DNA of 64,000 bases, taken from positions 70,537 through 134,536 of the forward strand of contig VXBM01001100.1 in assembly GCA_013400155.1 (NCBI GenBank). The letters are read 5' to 3'. Below, in pieces: positions 1 to 13,763 of the stretch. Each line of letters starts with the position of its first letter. Within the stretch, counting starts at the first letter, position 1. Under the pieces are notes generated by a model. It did not search any database. It was given only the letters and a program-made list of their open reading frames with translations, and was not told where the DNA came from. Both the position numbers and the translations under genes were made by a program. Source of the stretch: Helopsaltes ochotensis (lineage: Eukaryota > Chordata > Aves > Passeriformes > Locustellidae).

Positions 1-829
1 TTAGCCCTCCTTCTTTCACCTGTAGCCACTTACAAGAAAATGCATTTTGCAATAACTGAAAATATTTAACATTGAACAGAACAAAGCACATCTTCGTCAA
101 TGAACTTGGTAAGTGAGATGGTTACAACTGGTCCAATCCTGTCTGTCAGCTGTCTGTGGTTGACGAGCAATGGGTGACACTTGAGGAAGCAGACAGAGCT
201 GGGCTGCAGTGGCAGTTCCTCAGCACTTCTCTGCAAGGTCCAGGAGTCACACGGAGAGAGGCGAGTGTCCTGCTATGCTGCTGGAGGGTGGCTGGGTAAG
301 TGCTGCAAAGGTCCTCAGCAGAGGTACTGAGGTACTGGAGGCAGACCAGGAGGGGGGAAATAGTATTAAACTCAAATGAGAAGGCTGCAGATCTGGATTG
401 AGTTTAACAGGTCTTGGTGGAAGGTGAGATTACAGCAGAGCTGGGGGGAAACATGACAGGAGAGAAGTTAAAAGTACTTTGGGTTCTTAGTCCTCTGCAG
501 TGGTTGTGAATGTCATATTTTATGAAATCAGTAGAAGCGATAGTTAAAAGTGCATTTTGGGAATATTATTGCAGAAAGGGCTGCTGGTCTCCTTTTACAA
601 TAGCATCCACACTTTCATAATCCTTTCTGTCATTTATTAAAAGAAAAGAAGAAAATGTAATTTGTTTTGCCAATTTATCTTTGAACAAAGAATAAGATGG
701 AAATTTCCATAATGATTCTACTGGTTCCTCATTGGCTCCAATAATTTTCATGATGAGTAAATCTTTATGAATCATCTCAGATGCTGATCATCTCAAGTCA
801 CCCTCATAAAAGGTTGCCAGATCTGCCTT
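1..829. other. intergenic, nothing recognised
   Basis: No exon-like open frame with flanking splice sites, no RNA gene and no clear repeat family was recognised here. The short open frame on the minus strand at 566-775 has no supporting splice or promoter context. Confidence 0.5.
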
Positions 830-1200
830 CACTTTGGCACTTTTAGACACCACCCCTGTGTGGTGCTTTCAGGCACTCACACAGCTCAGCAATGAAAAGA
901 AAACTCATCATGGGCTGCAGCAGCAAGAGCCCAGCCAGCAGATCAAGCACTACATCTGGCAAACCAGGAGTGTGGTTGTTCCACTCCTTTTACTACCTGT
1001 TAGGCCACACCTGGGATGTGATGTCCAGATTTTGTCTTCCTTGTCCAAGACAAACACTGAAAAGTTCAGAGTAGCGTAATTTCCCCTGCTGGAAATATTC
1101 AAAGCTTAATTTGATGGGACCCTGGATACCTCGGTCTATAGCCCTGCTTTCAACAGGAGGTCTGACAGTAAAATCTCTCAAGGTGCCTTCCAGCCTGGAC
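830..1200 (+). repeat. CR1 LINE fragment (5' truncated)
   Basis: The stretch around 985-1040 reads like the conserved CR1 segment that encodes the end of the reverse transcriptase (the 'gtgaggccacacctgg...gtgtccag' region), here as gttaggccacacctgggatg. Downstream, 1155-1200 resembles the CR1 3' region ending in a 'gtgccttccagcctgg'-like motif. Frames are broken, so it is an old copy. Edges are approximate. Unlike the other CR1 pieces in the window, it is in sense orientation. Confidence 0.6.
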
Positions 1201-2299
1201 GTTTTTAAGATTCAACAGTCACAATCCACCCAAAGATATGCCTGTTACTTTCTGCAAAGTCATGCTGAGGTACCAAAACTGGCTCTGGAGGAGCTAATTG
1301 AAGTGCTGAAGCCTCTAAACCCGAAAAACAGGGATACATTTCATTAGGGAGTGTCACTCCAAAACAGATTTATCACCAACTACCTATTTAAAGCTATCTT
1401 AGATATTTCTACACAGCATTGTGTTCTGCATTGCACACATACCTCTGGCTCACATGGCAACATGCATATCTTCTATATCCAGTGCTCTACAGAAAGACTC
1501 CATGAATTCTACCATTTTACCCCTAAAAAAACCTTGTGCAGGCTGCCTCTAATCTGAAACAAAAAAAGTCCAGGGAAAAAATACTTCAGAAAAAGTATAA
1601 TGTAATGCTATAACCTCTCACGAATTTAATGAACTTCTTCCTAGCTTAGAATTGATCTCTGTTGCACAGCTGAAATTAAGTTCATGTGAGGATAGTCTTA
1701 GGTGTGGGCATAGAATAAGGTCAGACCCCTGCTAACCCATAAGGGAAAAAAATCTGAAAATTAAGTGGAGATAGCTTTTGACACAGAATTCATTATCTTA
1801 TTGTAATCTCAGTGAATAGAGTGAAATCCTTCCTCTTAAGTTAAAATAGGGGGAAAAGATTTGTAGCCAAAATAAGAGACATATGGAAAATCTGGAGTGG
1901 ATACAAAACAAGCATTGCTTTATCTGCACTTACTGTGGTAGAGGTACTTAGTAGTAAATGGTGATCTCTCTCACCATGAGGGCTGTAGAAATCATTGAAT
2001 CACTTTCATTGATGATCCTGGTTTGATGGTGCAGAGAGAAAAAGGCAGCAATGGAAATTGCTACTCAGTGAGCTGATGCTTCTCATTTTCATCTCAGTTG
2101 CACAATTAAACACATTAACTGCATGCTTTATTTTCTTAAACTCCCCAAATTCTTACCATTACTGATATCAACAGGAAAGCTATTTTGGGGAAACCTTTTC
2201 TGTGAAGATGTACTTGAACTGGTGCTTAATGTGCTAATTTGAGAACCAGAAGTAATGGGGCTAAAGAGGCAAGTTACTGTGGAAAATCTAACCTATCCT
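1201..2299. other. intergenic, nothing recognised
   Basis: AT-rich unique-looking sequence. I see no gene, RNA or repeat that I can support. Confidence 0.5.
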
Positions 2300-3548
2300 G
2301 TTGAGAAGATAAAGGTCAGGTCACTGCCCACCTGAGGTTGTTTTCCTTTGAGACAGAGCTCATGTCTGCACAGTTGCCCACTGTGCCAGGCATGCACCAA
2401 AACCTCTCTATCACTCCCCTCTGCAAGTGAACAGGGGAGAGAAAATATAACAAAGGGTTAATGGGTTGAGATAAGGACCAGGAGAGATGACTCACCAAAT
2501 ACGGTCATGAGCAGAACAGACTCGGCTTGGAGATATTAACTGAATTTGTTACCAACAAAATCAGCAGAATAATGAGAAGTAAAAGCAGACCTTAAAAACA
2601 CCCTCCTTCTCAGCTCTAGCTCCTCCTGCAGTCCAGTGGCAGAGGGAGACGGGACATGGTAGTGTGGTCAGTTCATCACACATTGTTTCTTTCCCTGCTC
2701 CAGTGTGGGATCTCTCCCCTGGGAGATGGTACTCCATGAATTTCTCCAGTGTGAATCCATCCCATAGGCAACAGTCCTTCACAAACTACAACAACACAGG
2801 CCATTCTTCCCTGGGGTGCAGTCCTTCATAGACGGCCTGCTCCACCCTGGGTTCCCCATGCAGTCACAAGTCCTAGCTAGAAACCTGCTCCATTCTGGGC
2901 TCCTCTCTCCACTGCAGGTCCCTGCCAGGAGCCTGTTCCAGCACAGGCCTCCCACAGATTCACAGCCTCTTTTGGGCATTGACCTGCTCCAGTGTGGGTC
3001 TCCTCCATAGGCTGCAGGTGGATCTCTGCATCCCTGTGATCCTCCATGGGCTGTAGGGGCAAAGCTGCTTCACCATGGACTTCATCATGGCCTGCAGAGG
3101 GATCTCAGCTCTGGTACCTGGAGCACCTCCTCTCCCTCCTTCTCCACTGACCTTGGTGTCTGCAGAGCTGCTCTTCTTGCATGTTCCCACCCTGCTCTCT
3201 TCTGGCTGCAAGTACAACTGCCATAATAACTTTCTCCCCCTACTTCTCCTTCTTCTCCTCCTTCTTCTTCTTCAATATGTTATCACAGAGGCATTATCAT
3301 CATTTCCAACTGCCCCAGTCTTGGCTAGTGGCACATCCATCCTAGAGCTGGCTGGCATTGGCTCTGACTGGTTTAGAGGAAGCTTCTGGCAGCTTCTCAC
3401 AGAAGCCACCCCCGTAGCCTCCCTCACTTCCAAAACCTGGCCATGCAAACCCAATATATCAGGGTTTGTACACATTCTACACAATTCATTTTGTACCAGC
3501 TTACGTTGGTGCTATTTGGGTCTTCTCTCCAGCATGCTTCACTGACTA
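2300..3548 (-). mobile_element. solo LTR of an endogenous retrovirus, songbird type
   Basis: On the minus strand this matches a long passerine LTR. The 5' part holds the 'cttctgtgagaagctgccagaagct' region (near 3360-3410). The middle is a block of imperfect ~60-bp tandem units, each with a 'ctgctccannntggg' motif and a 'ggctgcagg' motif (2800-3060 on +). The 3' part has the 'gtgtttttaa' and 'ctcattat' segments near 2565-2600 and a tail near 2310-2480. No gag, pol or env frame is attached, so it is a solo LTR. Several 60-160 codon open frames across it are by-products of the GC-rich repeats and are not genes. A pyrimidine tract (CTT/TCC) at 3236-3273 has expanded inside it. Ends are approximate, since I could not define a target-site duplication. 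Confidence 0.7.
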
Positions 3549-6500
3549 CATGTGGACTAGCTTCATTTTACCTTTTCATCTATCATGAAGGGATCATAGT
3601 ATCATAAAGGAATGTCCTGTCAGTCTGTCCTCAGCTACTGCTTCATTAAGAGGTACAGTGAATCATAACATAAAATATTGGTCTTACGCTTTGCAGTGAT
3701 AAAGAAGATGTACACAACATTAAATAGTCTGGATGAAATGAAAATAAGGAAGTTAGAAAGGAAAGCCATTTCGTAACTTATTGTTTTCTGATCTGTTTTT
3801 CTGCAGAGTTCTAAAGATCAGCCAAGTACAGGAACCCAGTGCAACAGCACAGCACAGGGCACTCCAAAACTGCATATTTGGACTGGCAAAACATCATTAA
3901 GGCCACAAGCAGCATGGCCTAAGATTTTCTGTAGATTTCTGTGTCAATGAAATGGGGAGAAGCTAGGAGAAAATATAATAGGAGAACAGTGGGACAAAGG
4001 GCAGGTGTGGATATTCTTCCACTGCCCAGAACAGCAGCACTTACCATAAGTGTTTCTACACCTATGGCTGGGCTGTCTAGATGTCTTCTCCAATATTTCA
4101 ACTGAACTTCAAATAGGCAAAAGTTTTAAAAATGCATCAGTCATGAGCTTATTGACAGCACAATTGGCTTCACACTTTGGCATATGCACTGAAGACCTTA
4201 CTTTACTGCAGTTAAAGTTATCATTTATATCATAAAATTATCATTGCTTATCATTTGGTTGGAATGGAAACCTCCAAATTTAACAGCAAGACGAACCATT
4301 TCAGCCCAAACAATTTGATGTAACGGAGCACTTGCATGCACACAGCACCTCACACTAATATGCACAGTGTAGCTGTGCTGATCAAGGAAAGGCTCTTGCA
4401 AACCAGCGTGCTTTGGGAATGCAGTGTGGAAAAATTTCCTTGCAGTAAATTCCTCCTTTCTGAAATGACAGGAGGAATCTGAATTCCTCTCTAACCCAAC
4501 CATAGCAGAAACATCATGTATTTAATTGTGTTTATGCTAAGGTAGGAAATCATCTTCATTATCAATCAATGTTGGCAGCAAGCTTTGCTTTCTGTACTGC
4601 TCCTAGACAGTAGGAGCTTAGACTAATGCAGGGAGGTTTGTTCCTCAGACAACACATTTTAGTGTATTAAGTTTCATAAATATCTGTATGTGTATATTCA
4701 GCATGAAAGTGATCTTTGGTAAAATTATTTTTTTCCATGCACCTGCTGATAGAGTTTGCATTACCTCTGCAGTCAGAAATCAGATGAAATAAGCAATCTG
4801 GGAATAAAATAGTATTAGTAGTTGCAGTAAACATTCTGAGGATGAGTAGCAATAGACTTGTGCTGAAATCCTTTTAAAAAATATATTCTTCCTTACAGCA
4901 TGCTGCCTAACTCAGCAGGCAATTAGTGAGGTTAGTACCAAGTTCAAAATATTTTAGGATGAGCTGCCTTTTCAAGATGAAGGGAAGGATTTTTTCTTCT
5001 CGAAGAGGCACATATGCTTAAAGAATCAGCATGGTGCTGCATATATGATTTCTTTCTCTGCAGTCTAATGTCATCTTTAGGGTAGGAGTAATACATCTCC
5101 TTGTCAATCAGCTCCTCCTTCCATTTTTTTCATCCTGGTGAGAGCAAGCTCCCATAATGAGTGAATTGCTGTGCTGGATTCCTGATGAAAGGCACATCCC
5201 CTGAAAAACTTACTGTCTTGCAACAGATATGAACTAGTAAAATCCTTCCAAAAAAATGGTAAAATTAAACTTGGTGATAGACTGTTAGGAGTGTGCAGTT
5301 GTTAAATATAAGTAAGACACCTTCTCAAAAAGTCCATTTAGGCTGGAGACAGAACAGGTACCTTTTGTCTGCAGTTCTGATCCCTCCTCCTGCCCTTGGT
5401 GACAAAGACTGAGGCCAAAGCAGAGTCCAATAGAAAAGAGAAGGTATGGCGAAAGTTGGGCATATTGCTAGTGTTATTAGTATTAAAACAGTTGGTTTAT
5501 AGATCTTGGACCCCTCCCACACTATCAAAGAAGAGATACTGCAGATTTTTATGTGAATTTCAGTTTTGGTTTGTTTTCAGTACTTTTCTGAAATATCTGG
5601 ATTCTGGTAAGACCTGAACAGAAATTTGAGGAGGTTTTATTGATATGCTATACTTCAACGGTGCAATTTTGGGATTTCTGTAGGAAGAAAAGGTAGTAAG
5701 ATAGGCTGAAGGGGAAAGAGACTTTTTCCATACCACTTTTTCTTAGGTACGTTTAAGCAAATTTGAGTAATAATGCCCAGGGATAATAACTTGCAAAGTG
5801 GGTATTTTTTCCTCTAAATCAGATAAAAATCTAGGGGGCAGCCATCAGATGCATTTCCACTTCTCAGAGGAGCTTAAATTTATGGCTCTGCTATGCAAAG
5901 GTGTGTGAAACAAGGAATTTCAAGGCACATTTTACTCCCTGCACTTTTCCAAAGTGTTCTTTCAGATGTGTCACAGGCAGTATTTTTCACTCATAGTACA
6001 CCTTGCACTGCCTGGGTGACAGTCACAAATCACAACTGATCCAGAACCCAGAGAGAGGCATTTTAAGAAACCTATTATCTATAAAATGTTTTTGGCTGAT
6101 ACTGATACTGAATGTTTTTTCCTTTGTAGGTGATTAATATCTTTCTGTTCAGGTGCTTGAAATAGTAAAGCACATGAGAAATATGAGTCAAAAATAGCAT
6201 TTTTTTGGTAAAAGTTACAAGTTACTCTAATTACATACTGCCTTTCTGTCCTTCATAATAGCAGCTGATCTTTTACTTAATAATAAACTGCAAATAATCT
6301 GTCATAATTGCAACTTAATAACTGATCAGCCAGTCTTACATACTATCCCCAGGCCCACAGCTGGCACTAGAAGGGATTCTGAGCAGATCAAAAAGCAAGC
6401 TTTTTCTAAGGAGTACAAATTATTATGAATTATGTGCTCCCTGATTCTATGTAATCCACATCAGTTCAGTGTTGTCAGGACCATCACTCAAGCTTTACCC

Positions 6501-9500
6501 AAAAGTAACTAAGAGCCAGGTTACCTGCATCAATTTAAGGTGTCCAGGTGGGCACTTATCTTTTGCTTTCTGCCACTTAAATAAGTGAAGGAGAAGAATA
6601 TTTTTCTAGAAGATCCAACCACCATGCTTGCATAGCTCCTGCCACCCTGTGTAATCCACTTCTGAATTAGCACTCCAAATCCTTGAGCCCTGCAAAATAA
6701 ATGTAGACAAACAAAACACCTGCATTGCTATGGTTATTCTGTGTAGAACTTTAGGTTTGGAACAGCTGAAAAATCACTAACAGCATGTATTATGCCTGAG
6801 CATAAAGGGCACGGTTCTCTTTCCTCAAGCACCTTTCACAATCCAGAGTACAGGTACCTTGATGCTAATCAGTCTCAGGACAAACAGTTTTTGAAATCCG
6901 GCCCGGACTCTCATCTATTATCAAACAACCTTGGCCCTTGAAACTGTTGCTGCACTGCAAACTCAAACTAGGTGATGGTTGAATCCACGTGATACAACAG
7001 TACTGTGAAAACCCTCTATCATACTTCTAATCACACAGATTTTTTTGGGTATTGCTAAAACTGCCAGCAATTACTCAAAGCTTGTAAAATGCATGCATTT
7101 CTAGTATCTTTGTTTAAAACCAGTGATGATGTAAAATCACATTCTGCCACCAGCTCAGTGCAGTACAGCTGAAAAACTAAACATACCAGTCTGGAATCCA
7201 TTATGCATGCTGTTGGTAAATCCGAGGCAAAATTGCATCAATTTAGCAGGGAAAATTAGCTGCAATGATGTATATTAAGCATTCTGTACCTATCTAGATC
7301 TTGATGCTAACTACAAATTAGAGACCAAAAAGGCAATGAGGGTGTCTGTCCCAGATCATACTCTGGTATTTCACTATTTGGTTTAATCCTGGATTAAAGG
7401 ATTGAAGATTTGCCAACTACAAAGATATGGAAAAAAGTCAACCTGAAAAACTCTTATTTGTTTTGAGTGCTTGAGAAAACAACATTGTTATTTAGCAACA
7501 AAATTATATAACTTGTATGTTATGTAATTATTATATTGCATAAAAATATATATCAATATAGAGCATTAAAACACTGCCTCTGTTTTAACTTATGTATCAA
7601 AAATATTGTATAATTAAAAAACCCACATACAGATGTAACCCGAAGGTTTTAAAGATACCTCAGCTTTCTTTCCACTGGGATGTATTCATTCTAAACCAAG
7701 ACCTAGAAGAAGACAAGACAAAATTACTAATTTGAGAAGGCACAAGACTTGATTCAAGAATATTTTAGCTTTAGTTCTGGCTTTGCAATAGAGTTTTTAT
7801 CTTTTTATCTGTATGACTTTCAACAGAATTTTGGGACCAGCTTGCAGGAAAATACTAGAGAAGAACATTAGTGTTATGATCACTTTTTAATATTATCTAA
7901 ACAGTTATTTAGCTGTCAGCCACTGTTAAAATTGCAAAATGCAAAAAGACAACTTCCATCACGTACCAATCTGTTGTGAAGTAGCACAGAGCAGGACTTC
8001 CCTTGCGCTTTTCTAACCAAATGTGAAGCAACAGGATGCAGTCAGTTAAAACATTCTCCTGTGAGATTACATTTAAAAGTTGTCTGTCTATACGGTTGCT
8101 TTCAAAGCTAGTACACTCAAATGTAACCATGTGTTCTGACATGAACATGTTAAGCCAGCAGGAGGGCAAAACTGACCTGGCACAGATTCCTTACAGAGAC
8201 TCAGTCCCGCAGTAAGACATCTTTTACCACACGTACACCTCACAGCAACCATCATTGCTCAAGGAGCCTTTGACACTGGCATGGCTAATCATGTTTTAAT
8301 TAAATCTCCTAGTTTCCCTCTGCTAGCACAGTGCAGCTGTAGTGATGGCACCATGTCCTGAGATCCCCACAGTGAGCTAAACTCTTGGCAGAAAGCAGAG
8401 CTGAGAAATGGCGCTGGGCTGTAGAGTGAGCTGTGTTTTGTCCCTGACACTTGGGTGTCTCTGACCACATCCAAACCCACACTTAGCCAGCTGCAATCTA
8501 GATCATATTTTTCTCTTGTCCTGCCCTGTTTTCTCAAAATACACTTTCAAATAATCACCTCCACTCTGGGGAACAACCCTTCCAAACATGTATCTTTGTG
8601 AACTGTGAGGCTCACTTCTTTGTGTATAGTTTATCATTTTAGGCAGTAGTATAAAGCACTGTTCAGAAATGTGAGGCTTTGAAGACCTCTAATGGCTAAG
8701 AAGCAGCTGCAAGGTAAAGGACACTGTGATGCAACTAAAAATCTTCCAAGGTTATGTGTCCATGGGCAGCCCTACCCTCACACAGCGCAGCCTCAAGGTT
8801 ATTGTTTTGTCATAGGCTCAAAAAAGGAAGTATGGCAATGACTCTTTAAAGTATCAGGTCTTTTGCTTTTTGTTCTTAGAGCTTACACAGAATGAAGATC
8901 CAAGTAAACAACACTTGAAGAGTGGAGAGAAACTCTAATCTGTAAGTACACGCAGAATGAAAAAGAAAAAAAAAAGCCTTGGTTTGCAAAGTTTTTAAAA
9001 GAATGTTTGCAAGTTGAGGGGGGGAAAAGAGTTCAGTGGTCTATTTGTTTTATTTTGAACCCATTTTCTCATTGTGTTTGGTAATTTCCTAGTAAGAGAC
9101 AGCATTTCTTCAGTCCTTTCCATATTGCTAACCCTGTAGTTTTACACTATCTTTTAAAAGGGAGGCAGTGCATTTTGTTTTCATGCATCTTTTTGTGTGT
9201 GTTTGATATCACCCAGTCTCTGTAAGGACAAGAAGGATTTGTTGTCTCTGTTAAGATACAGCTAAGGAGGGAAATAATCCTTTTTAGGAAGACTTCATGG
9301 TTTCTGGTTTTTTTTTTGTGTAAAAATAGTGACAATCTCAAATGAAAGAGGACTAACTCAACATGCTTTTCTGTCCCATTTGTTTTTCAATAGACTGAAT
9401 TGAAACCACAAAATATCAGTATAATGTTGACACAGCCTGCAAGACATGAACTGTTGAGCTACCAAATGAGTTAGGGGAATCAGGAAAAGTTGTTTGAGAA

Positions 9501-10659
9501 AAGTTGATGTCTAAATGTAAAAATGTGCTTGATATTTAATATTATTTTATTTTTAGTGTTTTCCGCTGAGAAGGTTTTTTTTACTTCAAACTTCAGGTGT
9601 GTGTGGTTATTTTGAAATGAAAGAAATTCTGCAATTATTCTAGTGGCGTGGTCTACATTACCATAACACAGCATGGAATTAGAACAAAATGAAAAGCAAT
9701 TACAATGCCCTCAACAGAAAACGTCTTTGAGACTAAATGAGGATTCTGTGAAACAGATGCAGATTTTAAACAGAATTTTGTTAAAAATTATTTGTATTTT
9801 GCACTTCCTCCAACCTAGTCTCTAGTTCAGTGGAGGAATGTCTGTTCCGACAAACACTTATTTTTCAATTTATTAAACCCGTCGAAAATAGAAATCTTTC
9901 ATTTGAGTTGAACTTTTTTTTTTCTCCTCCAAATTCAAATGAAACTTCTCAGTCGGGTGTATGCAGACAGCAAATGCTTCTTTTGCAGAACCCAACTGTC
10001 AGAACACATGAAAATCTGTGTGAAGCCTGCCAGTCTCTCAGCAGACATGTATGGGGGGATAAATTTTGCAAACACTTGTTATACAGAGTAGATCTCACTG
10101 TTTGACAGAGATTGTAAGAGTGTCATCATTTCTGACAAATGAGGTGTTTTTTTTAATAAGTTGATATAATGTTGATGTAACATAATGGTGACTCATGGAC
10201 TTGGTTGGGAAAATAGCATGCAATGAAGGGAACAAGTCAGTGACAGGCTAATCTGGATTGCTAAATCAGGCACAAACTAGAATAAGCATTTTACCCCCGC
10301 CAAATGCAAAGCTGTTCATCTAAGAACCAAGTACAAGGGTAATGGCAGCTCACTGAGGAGCCACAGCTATCGCTGGGATCAAGGGAGAATAAACCTCTTC
10401 TGTCTCATATCAGGTATCTACAGAATACAAAATTTGACCAAAGGGTTTTAAATCTGAAGACAGAGGCAGAAGCACATAAAATGCCTGGAAGCTGAGGTTT
10501 TACAAGTTCTGTCCAAAAGTACGGTTAATGTTTTTTTCTTTCTTTTTTTTTTTTTTAATAGTAAGATAGGTATCAGTAAGATAAAAGAGAAATAAGTTCC
10601 TGAAGGTTGGAATGAACATTTTTTACCTGGAAAATTTTGACAGAGATCAGATTGTTTTC
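3549..10659. other. long intergenic stretch, no gene seen
   Basis: About 7 kb of AT-rich sequence with only short open frames lacking splice context. A strongly AT-rich patch lies at about 7490-7620. Poly-T tracts near 9308-9318 and 10530-10557 are simple tracts. I found no exon, RNA gene or intact repeat. Confidence 0.5.
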
Positions 10660-10850
10660 ATAAATCACACAATGATTTGGGATGAAAGAGGCCTTCAAGA
10701 TCATCTAGTTCCAAAAGCCCTGCTATGGTAAGGGACATGTTCCACTAGACTCAAAGGGACATGTTCACTAGACTTGGGTTGCTCAAATCCCCATCCAACC
10801 TGGCCTTGAACACAGACAGGGACTGAAAACCATAACTTTTTCTGTCCTGA
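10660..10850 (-). repeat. CR1 LINE 3' end
   Basis: The start (cacacaatgatttgggatga, then ggccttcaagatcatctagt) is the reverse complement of the usual CR1 3' terminus. The 'ccatccaacctggccttgaaca' motif near 10790 is also CR1. A 23-base unit is duplicated inside it (about 10731-10777). The 5' side is truncated near 10850. Confidence 0.75.
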
Positions 10851-13760
10851 AGAGAGCAGTCCAGGGAATTCTCATAGACTGTGCTGCACAGACAGTCACA
10901 TGAAATGAGTGTGATGGCATTATCCACACTGACAACTGATAAATCTTGAATGCACAAGAATCTTTTTGCTGATCATATTTCTGAAAGAAACTAGTCCCTG
11001 GCCTGTCAGAAACCTACCTCCTTTGTCAGACTAAAACAGCTATTTTTGCAGTTGTCCCCCAGCCCTGGCACCAGCAGCTGCTGTGGCATCCAAAGGAGAT
11101 GGTGCCCTTGTGGCTGCTCAAGGCTCATGTCCGGCAGAAGTTCAGCCAAGTCAGGAAAGGCTTAACACAGAGGAAGACCAAACCTGTCTCCAAGACTTGA
11201 GCAATATCACTGGACTGGCATTGCTAGAGGGGCTGGGAAGGCACGGAAACAAGGACAGCTGTGTCTTGTAAGGTCCACATTACAAGTCTTTTTCCACGTG
11301 CCTCCTGCTTAATTCTGGCAAAAAGCCTTGTAAGTTGCATTTCAGGTCAGTGGGTTATAGCTTTGTGAATGTCAGTATGATAAGAAACCTCATTTCACCA
11401 GAAAGCAGCATTTCCTCTGTGAAACATGCCCTGTGTTATGTTACACTCTGTATTCATCACGCAATGATATTTCAGTGGGGTGCCTGTACTACTGGGGAGC
11501 TGATAATCTTTTATCACAGCTGCTAGTAGCTTTTTTCTTGAAAGATTAATGAAAATTACATATCCTGCAGAATCTTACTATGCAGGGATTTAACGATATC
11601 TGCAGAATCCTGCAGAAACCTGCATTTCAGTGACTCAGTTGCCTATTCACAGACAGAAATAGGTCTCTTGCTGCCATGTTCACTGGAATGTCTGAGGAAA
11701 ATATCAGTTACCTGGCTTCTGCCTATCTGTTCTTACTGCCTTCAGTTCAAATTTCACTGCTGGCCTCCAAAGGGTGGCAACAAGAGGTTCTTCCTCTCCA
11801 AGTGCAACCTGGCAGCTGGGTCTGCTCACACCAAGCCACATTTCCAGTGCGTTGCCTTTCCCCCTGTGACACTTTTAAGTTTTAAACTTGAAATATGCAT
11901 TTTAAATCAAAACTGTGTGATAATGCCCCTTTTTAGAGACATCTTTTCAAGCTGAAGTTTAACAACTTGCAGAAACTGACAAAGAGCTCTCGCTAACCCC
12001 TTCTGCCTTGCATGGTTGTTAGGATGAAACTAAGGGTCTTAGAAACAAAAACAGAACTGGAAGGAACTTGCACCATTTCTGATGCAAGAGCTGCAGTGTG
12101 AAAATCTGCAGTGACTTTGATAAAAAGCTTCCTCACCACAACCCATTGTAATTCTCTTAATGTACTGGAATTAATTGTCCACATAACTGAAATGCAAGAT
12201 CAAACACAAAAAGTCATTTATGGCAGCAGCCAACATATCAGTTTGAGATGTGGCACTTACATTTACACTGATTATAATAAGGTATCTGTAGTCTTAGGTG
12301 CATTGGGATAGGTAGAGAATAACTTTTCAATGTATGAAGAGATCTTGATTACTGTGAGGGTAAGTGCTTAGAAATATTGCTAAGAAACAACACAAAATAT
12401 CTGGGGTGCATAGCAGATATTCATTCCCTACTATGAGCAAAAACAGTTTATGAAACTGTTATAGGCATTTCCTCTTTTTCATAGAATAAGTGAGCTACTA
12501 AAAAAAACTTTCCCCTCCCAACTTCTGGCAGTTTGTGCTACCTAAAAAAAATGAAAATGAAGCTGAAACACCACTCATACAAAGAAATTGAGGAACTGCT
12601 TTCTGAAGTGAAAAGCATTTGAGTATTAAATGAAAAATCACCAAAACTTGGGGGAAAACTCCTTCTTGTGTTGTGGGATTCACTGGCAGAATGGATGACT
12701 TACCAGAGTCAGTTTTAAATTACAGTTCAGGTAGCAGTAGCAGTATAGCTGTGATAGTACAGAGCACTGTTCAGTTTTCCCCACTTCTTTTCTGTAACTG
12801 TAATGTGAACATTCATTGGACATTTTTACAGATCCAAATATGCCTCAGGATAACACCCTACCTGAACCCTTCCCCTCCTATATGATCTTGTATTGCTTAA
12901 AATCTTAACTGCATTTAAATTTATGAGAATTATTTTTAATCTTTCTCTTAGACAGTAATATATTACAAATGTATAGCATTTTTAAACTTGCTATTAATTT
13001 GCATCTAGCTTCTGCTTGGGTCAGACAGGATGATTTACATTCACCCAGGATGTCCTTTCCTAATGTTTTCTAGCAGCCCATTTCATAACACCCTGTTACT
13101 GCATGTAAGCTGTGAAATGGCCCTGAGAACCAGGACAGTACTGCCCATGCTTCTTGGCCTGGCAGCATCTAAGCAGGATTTCCATGGAGTCTGGTATCCA
13201 TGGTGTTTAATCCCTTGCCCAGAGAAACTGTCCATGGAGAAGTTGACTGTAATGTGTTCAAAACTCAGCTCTCAGTAACAAACAAAATTCGTATCTTAGA
13301 TAGAACAACATATGGTTGCATTCTGGCCCTGGGAAGGACAGATTTGTGTTGCAAGTAAACAAATTGATGAATGAGTAGCAGAATTAAACAGTATCTCTGA
13401 TCTTCACTGTAAAAACATGCAGATGCTCGGAAGAGAGGAGAAAAAATAACACAGCACAAAACCACCACAATGATGTAATTTCTCTAAGGATCATTTCTCC
13501 CCATATATTATTGATTCATGCTTGTTTTTAAGAGTATGGCTGGAAATGTCTTAAGGACTAGAGCAGTTCTCTGCCCAACCTTTTCATCCATTCATCTGGA
13601 GGATGTTTGGATTACAGTACAGGTTACATCTACTGATGCCATCTGTGAGATTTCAGGATTATTCCTTGAGCAAGAGCCAGGTGGGAAGGCCTTCTGGCTT
13701 TTTAGGTAGGCCCTCTCATTCCCACCTTATCTTAGTCCTTCTGTACTCTTTCATTTCCAG
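10851..13760. other. region upstream of GPR141
   Basis: No coding exon recognised. A 5' untranslated exon of GPR141 probably lies here or further upstream, because the coding exon starts just after a splice acceptor at 13759-13760, but I cannot place it. Short open frames at 11083-11271 and 11668-11955 lack support. Confidence 0.4.
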
Positions 13761-13763
13761 AAT

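Noticed and set aside
2816..3217. Several 60-85 codon frames on both strands
   Set aside because: They come from the tandem LTR units and have no start context or conservation argument.
3075..3545. 156-codon plus-strand open frame
   Set aside because: It lies inside the solo LTR and crosses a CTT/TCC pyrimidine tract (a leucine run). No domain.
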